A DNA stretch of 41,789 nucleotides, taken from contig JAFUSD010000170.1 of the NCBI GenBank assembly GCA_017480685.1, forward strand, positions 1-41,789, read 5' to 3'. Each line of letters begins with the position of its first letter. The stretch's first letter is position 1. Position numbers and translations under genes: made by a program. This DNA comes from Bacteroidaceae bacterium (lineage in GTDB: Bacteria > Bacteroidota > Bacteroidia > Bacteroidales > Bacteroidaceae). Below are positions 8,120 through 18,400 of this stretch, piece by piece. A model generated the notes under the pieces. The model was not told the DNA's origin. It ran no database searches and saw only the letters and a list, made by a program, of their open reading frames with translations.

Positions 8120-8890
8120 ATGAAAAAATTATTGTTTACACTGCTGTTTCTGTCCTTGGCGGTTGCAATTCAGTCGCAGACAAAGGCTCCGCGTTACGAG
8201 TTGCCGCGTCAGTCGAAAACCGACAAGGAACGCCTAATCAGTCATGACAGTTATACACTTTCATTCAATCTCGACCGCCTCACACCCACATGGGTGGCAT
8301 GGTGTCTCACTCCGTCGAGGGTTAATGGTAATGTGAAGCGCACCGACTTCTTTGATGGCGACCCTGCAATCGATGCAAAATATCGTGTGGTTCATGGCGA
8401 CTATTATAATTCGGGTTTCGACCGTGGCCACATGTGTCCGGCTGCCGACAATCGTCACAGTCAGCGTGCAATGGTCCAGTGTTTCTACATGACCAATATG
8501 TGCCCGCAGAGTCATGCGCTCAACGTGGGTGGATGGAACGACCTCGAGATTCAGTGCCGCTCGTGGGCCAAGAACTATGGCAGGCTGTATATATGTGCCG
8601 GACCGATATATGATGGCAAATCGACGCTTCGCCGCATAGGCACTCGTCGCAGCTATCGCATTGCTGTGCCCGACCGTTTCTACAAGGTGGTGCTGATGGT
8701 GGGTGCTAAGACCACAAAGGCTATCGGCTTCATCTACCCCAATGCGTCGGCCAACCGCGATATACGCTATTATGCGGTCAGTGTAGACGAAGTGGAGCGC
8801 CTGACGGGGCTCGACTTTTTCTATCAGCTCGATGATGCCGTTGAGAAGCGTGTAGAGGCTGAATGCAAGCCTGCGGCGTGGGGAATATAG
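8120..8890 (+). CDS. secreted DNA/RNA non-specific endonuclease (DRGH family)
   Basis: This 256-aa protein has a signal peptide (about residues 1-20, ending IQSQ) and then a nuclease domain of the Serratia nuclease/NucA type. The catalytic DRGH motif is at 101-104, with His104 as the general base. Asn135 and Glu143 in LNVGGWNDLE match the magnesium-ligand Asn and the conserved Glu of the family. It should cut DNA and RNA without sequence preference in the periplasm or outside the cell, perhaps for nutrient scavenging. There is no immunity-like neighbour, so a toxin role is not suggested. The ATG at 8120 is chosen because it gives the signal peptide. Confidence 0.92.
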   Translation: MKKLLFTLLFLSLAVAIQSQTKAPRYELPRQSKTDKERLISHDSYTLSFNLDRLTPTWVAWCLTPSRVNGNVKRTDFFDGDPAIDAKYRVVHGDYYNSGFDRGHMCPAADNRHSQRAMVQCFYMTNMCPQSHALNVGGWNDLEIQCRSWAKNYGRLYICAGPIYDGKSTLRRIGTRRSYRIAVPDRFYKVVLMVGAKTTKAIGFIYPNASANRDIRYYAVSVDEVERLTGLDFFYQLDDAVEKRVEAECKPAAWGI

Positions 8891-9090
8891 GCCAGATTGA
8901 AGGTTGACCTCCTCCTTATTCCTCCAAAGGGTGAAGGAGACACACACTGGAAGTAACTGGTTATATAACTAAGAACTGGCTATATAACAAAACAGTACAT
9001 GAATCGTAAATCGTCAATCATCAGATTGTAAATAGGTTGACGTGTAGATAAGAGAGAGGTTTCTATATTATATATTGATATATTGAAAAG

Positions 9091-9879
9091 ATGAAAGAAT
9101 GTAGAGATTTGAGGGTGACCGCGGTTGAATTTCCGGCCGAAGGCTACGTGTTGCTAAAACTCACCGACACAGAATGCCCGTTGCCACCCATCCGAGCCGG
9201 ACAGTTTGTGGAAGTGCGCATCGACGACAGTGCTCACACCTTTTTGCGCCGACCCATTTCCATCAACTATGTAGATTCTGCTGCCAACACGTTGTGGCTG
9301 CTTGTCCAGGTGGTTGGCAATGGCACACGCTGGCTGTCGCGCTTGGGTGTTGGTCAGAGCCTTAACATAGTTTTTCCGTTAGGCAATGGTTTCTCACCGG
9401 CAGCCATCGGTCAGCGTCTGCTCCTTGTTGGCGGTGGGGTGGGTATGGCCCCCCTGCTCGAGTATGGCCGTCAGCTCAAGGCTGTGGGTGCCATCCCCAT
9501 CTTTCTCTTGGGAGGCCGTTCTGCTTCCAATATTTTGCATCTCAAACTCTTCGAACAGCTTGGCACGGTGGCCGTCACCACTGAGGATGGCACCCTCGGC
9601 ACCCGTGGATTTGTAACCGACAGCCCGTTGTTGCAGCAGTTGCTGGCCGCCCCTGGCATGCCTTTCAGTGTTGCCTGTTGCGGGCCGAAGCCTATGATGA
9701 TGGCGGTGGCCCGGTGGGCAAAAGCGCATGGAGTAGACTGCGAGGTATCGCTCGAAAACATGATGGCGTGCGGACTTGGCGCGTGCTTGTGTTGTGTAGA
9801 AAAGACAGTGCAGGGCAATGTATGTGTGTGTAAGGAAGGACCAGTATTCAACATAAACCAACTCACATGGCAAATATAG
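9091..9879 (+). CDS. pyrK: dihydroorotate dehydrogenase B, electron transfer subunit PyrK
   Basis: This 262-aa cytoplasmic flavoprotein passes electrons from PyrD to NAD+ in pyrimidine synthesis. The N-terminal half is a ferredoxin-reductase-type FAD domain (FLRRPISINYVD near residue 52). An NAD-binding stretch LLLVGGGVGMAPLLEYG follows near residue 111. The C-terminus binds a [2Fe-2S] cluster through Cys227, Cys232, Cys235 and Cys245 or Cys247. The gene ends 13 bases inside pyrD, so the two subunits are translationally coupled. No attenuator-like structure or clear promoter was recognised in the 200 bases upstream. Confidence 0.95.
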   Translation: MKECRDLRVTAVEFPAEGYVLLKLTDTECPLPPIRAGQFVEVRIDDSAHTFLRRPISINYVDSAANTLWLLVQVVGNGTRWLSRLGVGQSLNIVFPLGNGFSPAAIGQRLLLVGGGVGMAPLLEYGRQLKAVGAIPIFLLGGRSASNILHLKLFEQLGTVAVTTEDGTLGTRGFVTDSPLLQQLLAAPGMPFSVACCGPKPMMMAVARWAKAHGVDCEVSLENMMACGLGACLCCVEKTVQGNVCVCKEGPVFNINQLTWQI

Positions 9880-10775
9880 CAGTAAACGTAGCAGGGCTCA
9901 GCCTGCGCAATCCAGTCATGGCGGCTTCGGGCACCTTTGGCTATGGGCTCGAGTATGCCGACTTCGTCGATTTCTCGCAAATTGGAGCCATCATCACCAA
10001 GGGCACAACGTTGCATCCGCGTCAGGGCAATGACTATCCTCGCATGGCCGAGACTGCAAGCGGCATGCTCAATTGTGTGGGGCTTCAGAATAAAGGTGTA
10101 GACCATTTCTGCAGCCAGATATATCCGCAGATAGAGAATCTCGACACGCAGATTGTGGTCAACGTGTCGGGCAGTAGCCCCGACGACTATGCAGCCTGTG
10201 CCGCACGAATCGGGGAATTGACTGCCCTCCATGCCATCGAGCTCAACATCTCGTGTCCCAACGTCAAAGATGGCGGCATGGCATTTGGTGTCACAACCGA
10301 AGGTGCTGCATCGGTGGTGGAAGCCGTGCGCCGAGCCTACGGCGGGACGCTCATTGTCAAACTCTCGCCCAATGTCACCAACATAGCCGACATTGCTCGC
10401 AGCGTGGAAGCGGCGGGAGCCGATGCCGTGAGCCTCATCAACACGCTCATGGGCATGTCTATCGATATAGAGAAGCGTTGTCATCGTCTGTCGATACGTA
10501 CCGGCGGACTGAGCGGACCAGCCGTAAAACCCGTTGCCGTGCGCCAGGTATGGCAGGTGGCACACGCCGTGAGCATACCTGTGGTGGGCCTTGGAGGCAT
10601 CATGACTGCTGAAGATGCCATAGAGTTTATCATGGCCGGAGCCACTGCCGTGGAAGTAGGCACGGCCAACTTCATCGACCCTGCTGCATGCCAGCACATA
10701 GCGCAAGGCATAAACCAATGGCTCGACAACCACCACGTAGACAACATTGCCGACATTGTAGGTGTGGTAGACTAA
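9867..10775 (+). CDS. pyrD: dihydroorotate dehydrogenase B, catalytic subunit PyrD
   Basis: This 302-aa FMN enzyme oxidises dihydroorotate to orotate, the fourth step of UMP synthesis. It is of class 1B: the catalytic base is Cys130 in NISCPNV, and the FMN/substrate segments GTFGYGLEYADF, ITKGTTLHPRQGN and GLGGIMTAEDAIEFIMAGA are all present. The length is normal. It overlaps pyrK by 13 bases and is followed by a hairpin terminator, so pyrK-pyrD form a small operon. The NAD-dependent 1B type, unlike the quinone-linked class 2 enzyme, suits an anaerobe. Confidence 0.96.
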   Translation: MANIAVNVAGLSLRNPVMAASGTFGYGLEYADFVDFSQIGAIITKGTTLHPRQGNDYPRMAETASGMLNCVGLQNKGVDHFCSQIYPQIENLDTQIVVNVSGSSPDDYAACAARIGELTALHAIELNISCPNVKDGGMAFGVTTEGAASVVEAVRRAYGGTLIVKLSPNVTNIADIARSVEAAGADAVSLINTLMGMSIDIEKRCHRLSIRTGGLSGPAVKPVAVRQVWQVAHAVSIPVVGLGGIMTAEDAIEFIMAGATAVEVGTANFIDPAACQHIAQGINQWLDNHHVDNIADIVGVVD

Positions 10776-10805
10776 ACGCCTAAGATATTTACCTCGCATT
10801 TGCAG

Positions 10806-10841
10806 CGTCAGCTCCGAGAGCACATGCCTCCGGAGCTGACG
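10806..10841 (+). terminator. rho-independent terminator of pyrKD
   Basis: An 11-bp perfect stem CGTCAGCTCCG / CGGAGCTGACG with a 14-base loop is followed by TGTTTTAT, 30 bases after the pyrD stop codon. The T-run is modest but the stem is strong. Confidence 0.75.
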
Positions 10842-10875
10842 TGTTTTATATCCATTGGCTGCTGGATAGTGGGCA

Positions 10876-10998
10876 GACGATATCCTCGCAGGCTGTTGAC
10901 GATATCCTCGCAGGCTGTTGACGATATCCTCGCAGGCTGTTGACGATATCCTCGCGGTCTGTTGACGATATCCTCGCGGGCTGTTGACGATATCCTCG
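10876..10998. repeat. GATATC palindrome array B (6 copies, 22-bp period)
   Basis: Six copies of GACGATATCCTC begin at 10876, 10898, 10920, 10942, 10964 and 10986. The left half-site is GAC rather than GAG, so the palindrome is imperfect here. Spacers read GCAGGCTGTT with small variations and differ from those of the other arrays. Confidence 0.95.
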
Positions 10999-11095
10999 TT
11001 GTTTATTGTGCTGCTATGTCCTCGTAGGTAATCAATGGCGAAATCGTAAATAAGACTATGGATGGCGAGAAGAAGCAAGACTTCTGCTTTTGGAT

Positions 11096-11134
11096 AAAAA
11101 ACGGCCGTGGCTGCACGTGGGTGCCGCCTCGGCC
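11096..11134 (-). terminator. terminator of the secreted-protein operon
   Basis: On the minus strand GGCCG (11134-11130) pairs with CGGCC (11107-11103), with an inner GGC/GCC pairing, followed by G and six T. It lies 50 bases after the stop codon of the 401-aa gene. Confidence 0.7.
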
Positions 11135-11184
11135 AAAAAAAGAAAAGGGTAAATACACGGCTGCTTAATTCCGTTTTTTCGTGT

Positions 11185-12390
11185 TTAGTGGTTTTGCATG
11201 TACTCATAGATGGAGAGCACATCCTGGGTGTCGACACTGCCGTCGTGGTTGACATCTTCGATTCCGATGGGCGAGGTGCCGTCATAGTTCTGCATAAACT
11301 CGTAGATGGAGAGTATATCCTGGGTATCGACACTGCCGTCGCGATTCACATCTTCGGTCTCGAATGGGAGGGGACGTGTGATGGTGACTTGGTGGCTGAT
11401 GCCTGACCCGTCGGTGGCCGTGGCTGTGATGGTGACTGTCCCGTATCCGATGAAGGTGACAAGTCCTGATGGACTCACGGTGGCTATCTCGGGGTCGGAC
11501 GAGGTGAAGCTGACGGTTGCATCGAGTGCATCGGCGGGAGTGACTTCCACCACGAGCTGCACAGTGCCGTCTTCCGACACCTGGGGTGCTTCGTCGGTGA
11601 AGGTGATTTCGCTGACGAGTATGGGTTCGAATTGTGCCTCATAGCTTACATCGCGGTCGGGCAGGGTCGCATCTACGGCAGGACTCCATCCGGTGAAGGT
11701 ATAGCCTTCTTTCTCTGGGTCGGATGGCGGTGTGATTGTAGTGCCGTAGTTCTGAGTGGCCTGCCAGATGGTCTGTCCGTCGGAGATGAACGTCACCTTA
11801 TGGCTGTTGATGGTGTATGCGCCAGTGATGGTGAGGTCGGCTGCGGGCATGGTGGTGGGTGGAGTGGTTTCCCACTCAAAGGTATAACCCACGCGTGTGA
11901 GCGGTGTGTAGCTCACGGGGTCGCCCATGTAGAGTATAGAGGTTTCGACCGTAGTGCCGTCGATGACGACGGTGAGGGTGTGGGGGCAAAATGCGTGCAT
12001 GACTTGCGGTGTGCCTGGCATGCCTACTTGCTTGGCCGAAGCGAAGGTCTGGGTGTCGGCCACCTTGTATTCGATGCCTTCGTACCAGAGCTTGAACCAG
12101 ATGGTCTCGCCTTCTGCCTGCGATGTGTAGATGCGCATGTAGATCCACTGGTGCCCGTCTTTGGTCTCGACACGACCCACTCCGCGCAGCTCATCGCCCA
12201 CAAATGCCGATATGTCGGCACCGGTGAGGTCGGCCATCGTTTCGCCATCGATGGTGATGGTGGCATAGAGGGTCATGTCGTACTGATAGTCGTGGGGATT
12301 GACCGCACCCCAATGGCTGCCTTGAGCAGCCACGGGGAGGGTTGTGAGCAGTAAGCTGACGATGCAGCATAGTATCTTTACTTGTTTCAT
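11185..12390 (-). CDS. secreted multidomain protein with InlB-like, Big2-like and dockerin-like modules
   Basis: This 401-aa protein has a signal peptide (about residues 1-22, ending PVAAQ). After a beta-rich N-terminal domain (about 25-130) there are InlB/Listeria-Bacteroides-type repeats (a VTFISDGQTIW ... GYTFTGWSPAVD stretch near 195-255). A bacterial Ig-like Big2 domain follows (about 262-340, TPADALDATVSFTSSDPEIA). The C-terminus has two EF-hand-like dockerin repeats: DVNRDGSVDTQD (347-358) and DVNHDGSVDTQD (379-390), each followed by a short helix ending YExMQN. It should be surface-exposed and bind a partner or polymer. It is the last gene of a three-gene operon, 15 bases after the giant protein. 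A related dockerin-like tail is present on the M6 protease at 34293. Confidence 0.85.
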   Translation of the reverse strand: MKQVKILCCIVSLLLTTLPVAAQGSHWGAVNPHDYQYDMTLYATITIDGETMADLTGADISAFVGDELRGVGRVETKDGHQWIYMRIYTSQAEGETIWFKLWYEGIEYKVADTQTFASAKQVGMPGTPQVMHAFCPHTLTVVIDGTTVETSILYMGDPVSYTPLTRVGYTFEWETTPPTTMPAADLTITGAYTINSHKVTFISDGQTIWQATQNYGTTITPPSDPEKEGYTFTGWSPAVDATLPDRDVSYEAQFEPILVSEITFTDEAPQVSEDGTVQLVVEVTPADALDATVSFTSSDPEIATVSPSGLVTFIGYGTVTITATATDGSGISHQVTITRPLPFETEDVNRDGSVDTQDILSIYEFMQNYDGTSPIGIEDVNHDGSVDTQDVLSIYEYMQNH

Positions 12391-12405
12391 AGCTTGTGTG
12401 TCAGT

Positions 12406-15400
12406 TTACTTGTTCAACACTTTCTTTCCGTTCTTAATCACGATGCCACGATAGCTGTCGGCCACGCGCTGTCCTGCTATGTTGTATATAGCTCCCTCGC
12501 CTTCGGAGAGGGCTGGGGTGAGGCCATCAATTGCAAGGATGCCAGTTGCATCGCCCAAATGGAGCACATAAGGAGCCTTGGCGCTTCCAAGCACATCGGC
12601 ACTGAAGTCGATGGTTTCGGCCAGTGGTAACACGTCGCCTGTCTCGCGGTCAATGGCCACGAAGCGGAGCGGTTCAGCCTTCTCGCCATGAGCCGAGATA
12701 TAGAGCCGTCCGTCGATGGGTTGTGCCACTCCGCGCAGCCCTGCCATATCGGCATCGAATACAGCCACGATGTAGCGGTCGGCATCATCGGCATCGAGTG
12801 TGGCAGTGATGGCCATGAGGCTCGGATAACGATGCGGGTTCAGGCTTAATTGACAGTTGAGAATTGACAATTGAGAATTGACTGGCACGAAACGAGGCTT
12901 AGTGCCAGCCGATTCGGTCGGCTGGTCGTTGTAGACGAACTGCTTGGCACTTGCTGCCTTGTAGAGGTAGCCTTGGCCAGGAGTGAGGTTGGTGAGTGTG
13001 CCGGTCCATGAGCCGTCGGTGTATTGCGCAAATCCACCTTCGAGGTTGGTGACCACATCGCCTTCCTCGACAGCGAGGTGACGGAAGCCATCGGCAAGGG
13101 CGAGTGTCAGGTCGAGCGGATAGCCAATCCAGTTCCAGCCCTTGGAGAGGCTGATGATGTTGGCCTGCGGATTGAACTGCTCGCCACTGAGCACCTTCTG
13201 TCCGGCTGCGGTGGTCTGGATCTTAACTGCCTGGGATGCCAGTATCTCAGTGATGTTGCCTGTGAAGCCGACGACAGGGTCGTTGATGACTTCCTCGGTC
13301 TGAGTCTGCACCTTATATACGAGGCTCTTGATGTCCTCGACAGGGAGCGGAGCTGCCATATCGTGCGATACCCAGTTCCAACCCTCGGCGAGGTTGAGAC
13401 CTACATGAGCCTGACGGATTGAGTAGTTGTACTTGTGTACGGTGCTCTCGGTTCCGTTGACTCCTACGGCCATGATGTTGAGTTCCATGGCGTCGTTGAT
13501 GGCAATCGGTCCGGTGTAGAGTCGGCGTGTAGGCGACTCGCATGGGCAGGTGCCGTCGGTGGTGTAATAGATTTGTGCGCCTTCGGTCTCGCAAGCGAGG
13601 GTGACGGTCTGTCCGCGGAACACCGCAGTGCCGCTGATGCGCGATGCAATAGGTTCCTTCACCTCCTCAAGCATAGCTGCATCGACCACACTGACTGCCG
13701 TGAGGGCTGTGATATCCTCGTCGATGACTTCGAAGTCGAGTGCCGTGGTGCCATAGAGTGCACCGTTGAGCGTGAACTCAGCTTGTCCGTCGCTGTCGAG
13801 GGTGAGTGTGACTGTCTGCAACGAGTCGGTTCCGATGTTGGCAATCTTAGCCGACTGGGTGCTTACACGCACCTTGCGTCCGGCAGCCGCCTCGGTTGGC
13901 AGGGCTGCAATGCGTACGGTGGTTGCATCAGTGTAAGCGATATTGAGCGTTTCGTCGGTCGCAATGCTTTCAAGGCGCTTCTCCACCTCAATCTTCTGCT
14001 GGAAGGTAGAGGCCATAGGTATGCCTGCATAGCTCTCGACACGATTGCCCACGATGATGTAAGCCTCGTCGTAGAGCGAGAGCTGGTCGGTTGCCACATA
14101 TACCTTGGTGGTGTACTGGCGGTCGCTGCCCTCGATGGCGGTCTCGAGGGTGGGGAAGGTGATGGTGAGCGGGTCGATGAACGTCTCGCTTCCACCCTTC
14201 ACACCTTTAATATATATATTGTCGGTGGTGAGGGTCGATGGGTCCATATACTTGTCGAAGGTGATTTCGACTCCTCCGTCGATACTGCCTGTCTTCTCGA
14301 AGGCACGAGCCTTGACAACATAAGGTTGCGACACTTGCTTCATGCCGATATTGACATCGAGCTGTGGTGGCGGAACGGGTAGCCAGTCGGAGTAGGTGGT
14401 CTCATAGCCTTCCTTCTCGAACTTGACCTGCCATGTGCCGCTTGGCACATCCCATCCATACTCGCCCTGCTCGTCGGTGATGAGCGGGTTCTCCTGTCCG
14501 TAGTTCTCGGCATCCCACTTCACGATGTCTTCCTTCAGGTCGCCATACATGTCTTCGTAGCGATGTTTGTAGAAGGCAGTTGCGGTGACACCCTCGAGGC
14601 GGTTGCTCGACACACCTTCGTATACATAACCCGAGGGGTCGATGATAGGCTCGACCACCGGATAAGGCAGCGAGAAGTCCCACTTGGCCTGGAGGGTCTC
14701 GGTGAAGTCGTAGTTGCAGTTGACGTAAGAGTTCTTCTCACGCATTGCATGGCGCAGATAGATGCGCGACTCTGCCTTGTTTTGCAGGAAGAGGTTTGTA
14801 GCAAAGTGTGTGATGTAGTTGGCAGCCAGACATATCTGGTCGATATTGTCGGCCAAGGTAGAATAGAGCAGTATCTGGTCTTCCTTGTTCCAGTATCTGT
14901 AGGTCTGGGTTGCAGCCTCCAGGGCGCTGGTCACGAGGTCGAATGCAGCGATATAACGCCATCCGTGGATGCGCATCTGCCGCTCGCTAAGCCATGCAAG
15001 TGCACGTGCCTGCGGGTCGTCGAGTCCGTTGCAGGGCAGTATGCGGTCGCAGAACTGTTGCCAGTCGTTCTCGTCGCGAATGCCATAGTTGGCATACGAG
15101 AGGAGCTGGTTGCCTTCGCGCACGATTTCAGCCAGATTGTCCCAGTTGACTATGAGCTTCTGATAGATGTCAAGCAGTTTCTCGCAGCGCTCAACCTCTT
15201 GTTTTGCATAGTCAGACTCTTGGCCTTGATACATGCCCAGTTGGTTGAGCGTGTTCTGATAGATGGCCACAAGCCAGCGCTGATCGACCACAGGAGTTTC
15301 GGCTGCCATGATGTTGAGCAGTTCGTTGAGTCGGGCTATAACTGCCTTCAGTCCGTTCATCGAGAACATCTCGATACGCTGTTGCGAGATGCGCGACTTG

Positions 15401-18400
15401 ACGCCCGGCGCTGCACTCTTGAGGTTCATGCCCCACAGCGCATCGGCCATATCGCCTACAACGACAAACGAATCGTCGGCCTTGTAGTAGATGTAGATGG
15501 AGTCGGTGCCGGTAGTAGGCATCGCAACGGTGTCGGCCCTGTATGCACTGAGGTCGATGCTCGATGGGGCGGCACAGAAGTAGGTCCATACGGAGCCATC
15601 CCCGCGACTGATATCGAACGAGACAGGCTGAGCATCGGCAGCAAGCGGACGGGCATCGCGTGCAGGAGCATCGGCAAGCTGGTCGTTGCGCGGCTTTGCA
15701 TTGATGACAACCTGCGGCTGCAATTTCTGCAGATAATCGAGGTCGATCTTTGGCGATGCTTCGCTCTCGACTTCCACACGTACACCGATTGGCATGGTTT
15801 CGCCCGTGAACTTGCTATGAGCCACCCAGCGGTCGAGGTTTGGTATGTATTGTGCCGGCAGGGTTATCCACTCGTGGTTGTTGGTGAACACACGGATGTC
15901 GCAACCGAGCACCTTGTCGGGGCTGTTGTTGGTGAGGTCGGCCGTAAAGACGAACTCTACGCCCGATGCAAACGAGTAGCTGTTGACGCTCGCCTTGCTG
16001 CGTTCGAGGTCGAAGAGGACATCGATGGTGCGGTTTACGAGCGGATTGAAGAACGTCATATCGACGGTCTTGGCCTGGATGGCATCTTCGTTGTACTCCA
16101 CGAAACGATATTCGGTGGTGTAGGTCTGATCGTCGGAAGTATAAACCTTGCCATACAGACTGTGCATCGACATGTTGTAAGGCACATAGAGCCATGCGTC
16201 GAGCGACCAATATCCAGCCGAGTTACTGGTTGTCTCGCCTATCCAGAATCCGTTATCATAAACCTCGACACGCGAGTTGCGAGGTGCATTGCCGTCGATG
16301 TGGATCATGTTGGTCGATACGAGAGCCGGAGCCCAGATGGTGAGTGCATTGGCTGTGAACGATGCAGTACCGATAGGCTGGGTGATGGTCTCGTCGTCGA
16401 GCTGAAAGGTGATGTATGGATTTATGTTGTAGTTTCCATACTCGGTAGGGATGACGCAATACTTGATGAGCTTGGTGATATTCACATAGTCATCGCCCAG
16501 GAGGACTGTGGTCTTTCCATCTGCATGAGAAATCATATCGGCATGTTCCTCGTCGATGAGTTTACCGCCCTGCATGAGCGAACCCTCGACAAACTGTAGT
16601 GCAGGATTGTCGGGGATGTGGAGCTGCACGTCCTTCACGCGGTCCTTCACGTCGTCGCGGAAGTCGATGTGGGCCGAGAAGGTGAGGTAGTTGCCGACAG
16701 TGGTGTTGGGACGATTCACGTTGAACGCAGTGCTGCTACCTGTATAGTAGAACTTGGTCTCGTCGAAGAACGGAACGACCACATTGCGCACTTCCACATT
16801 GCGACTTGGCTCGACAACGATGGTGTTCTTAACATAATCCACACCCTCCTGAAGTCCGAGGCTTCCGAACTGCGAGAGGTCGGCAATGCGGCTGAAGTAG
16901 TTGCTGTAGCCCATGGTGATGAGAGTGTATGTGCCAGGCAACACATGGAACCGGAATGCGTTGGGATCTTCGGATGTGAGCTCAACCTCGTTGTCGGTGT
17001 TGATGATCAGATCCTTCGGGTCGAACATGTGGTAGTCTACGCCTTTCTTGGCCTCTGGCACGAGGTTGCCCTTGCTGTCGTAGAGGTAGGACACCACTTC
17101 TGCATTGTCGGTCACAAGGAAGCGGGCATGGATGGTCGGACGCTCTCGCACTACCAAGTTGAGCGAAGGCGTGTTGTCCCTGCTCACTTTCAGTGTCTGC
17201 TGAGGTTGGTCGAGGTAATACAACTGACTATAGTCAGCAGGCAGCTGTGCTGTAATGCTTAGTTCGTCGCCGGCCGTTGCACCGCTCATTATCTTGATAA
17301 CACCATTGTCGGCAGTGAAGGTATTCAGAGCCTGACCTGTAGTTGTGTTGACAATATCGTAGGTGAACGGTATGTTTACCTTCAGACCCTCGTCGGGCAG
17401 CAGTTCTTCGCCGGCATCGACTGTGTTGAAGAATGTAGTCTCGACAGGTATTTCTGCTACTGCAGTGGCCGGAGTGATGCTGGCAGTGAGCAGGAGATAC
17501 GACTTGCCATCCTCCTCAAATGTAGAAACCTTTTTCACATCGGGGGCAAGGTTGCCAAGCTTATCAATGTCGGCAGGGTTGTTGTAGAGATGGAGCAGCA
17601 CGTCGGGGTCGATGTTTATTGTAACTGCATTATAGCCAGAAACCACAAATTCTATACGGCCTTCAACACCGATATTATCGTATGAGCCTTTTCCATCCAA
17701 TGCCATCATCTCGGCATTGCCATACTTCTTGACAAATGGGTCGTGGTCGGCGAAGAGGAAGGTGCGTGTAGCACTGTAGGCAGAATAAGCTTTTTGCTTT
17801 ATATCGTCCACCAACTGCACTGACAGGCATGGCACATTGCGATACTTGGGACGGATAGATACTTCGTCGAACGGATATTTACATTCGATGAGAGTGTCCA
17901 GCGGTTGGTATCCGACGAGCGATGCAGGGTCGTCAATCCAGGCATGTAAATACACGATGTCGTCGGGAACAAGATCTGTCGGTCCTTGCATCCACGATGG
18001 ATAGTCGGTCATGACATTCTTGTCGGCATCGAGCCACTCTGAACTGATTGATAATATAGTGTTTGGGACGAACTGTAGTGAAACTATCTGCGCTACGCCC
18101 TCGGGCACCGGTTCGGTTGTCACTTCCACCAATTCTTCGTCCATGGTGATGAGGTCTGACTTGAGCAGCACCTTACCCTTGTCGGTCTTGAAATAGATGT
18201 TGTAGGTAGTGTTGCGAATGAGGTTGGGGAACGAGAAGAACTCCTTGCCACGCACATAGTAGCGGTAAGTACGTCCGCTCTTGGCATTCACCAGCTCGAT
18301 GTATTCAGCATTTGCTGCATCGGGTGCTGTGACCTCAAGTGTGCAGAACTTGCTACGCAGTGGCGATATGGTGAAGTCTTTCCATCCGTCGGCCTGCTGA

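Larger units (their letters stand above)
10776..11184. other. convergent intergenic region after pyrD
   Basis: The stretch holds a terminator for pyrKD, palindrome array B, and a terminator on the minus strand for the secreted-protein operon. No gene is seen. Confidence 0.8.

Noticed and set aside
8120..8890. nuclease as a toxin of an interbacterial system
   Set aside because: It has an ordinary signal peptide, no delivery domain and no immunity gene next to it.
9471..11333. 620-codon minus-strand open frame
   Set aside because: It runs antisense through pyrK, pyrD, a terminator and a repeat array. pyrK and pyrD are certain genes, so this is accidental.
11185..12390. cellulosome component
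   Set aside because: The dockerin-like repeats are real, but no cohesin or scaffoldin is visible in the window, so only a dockerin-like module is claimed.
14563..16599. 678-codon open frame on the plus strand
   Set aside because: It lies entirely antisense to the 2357-aa secreted protein gene, has no recognisable domain and reads like a reverse-strand shadow. The minus-strand frame has a signal peptide and known domains.
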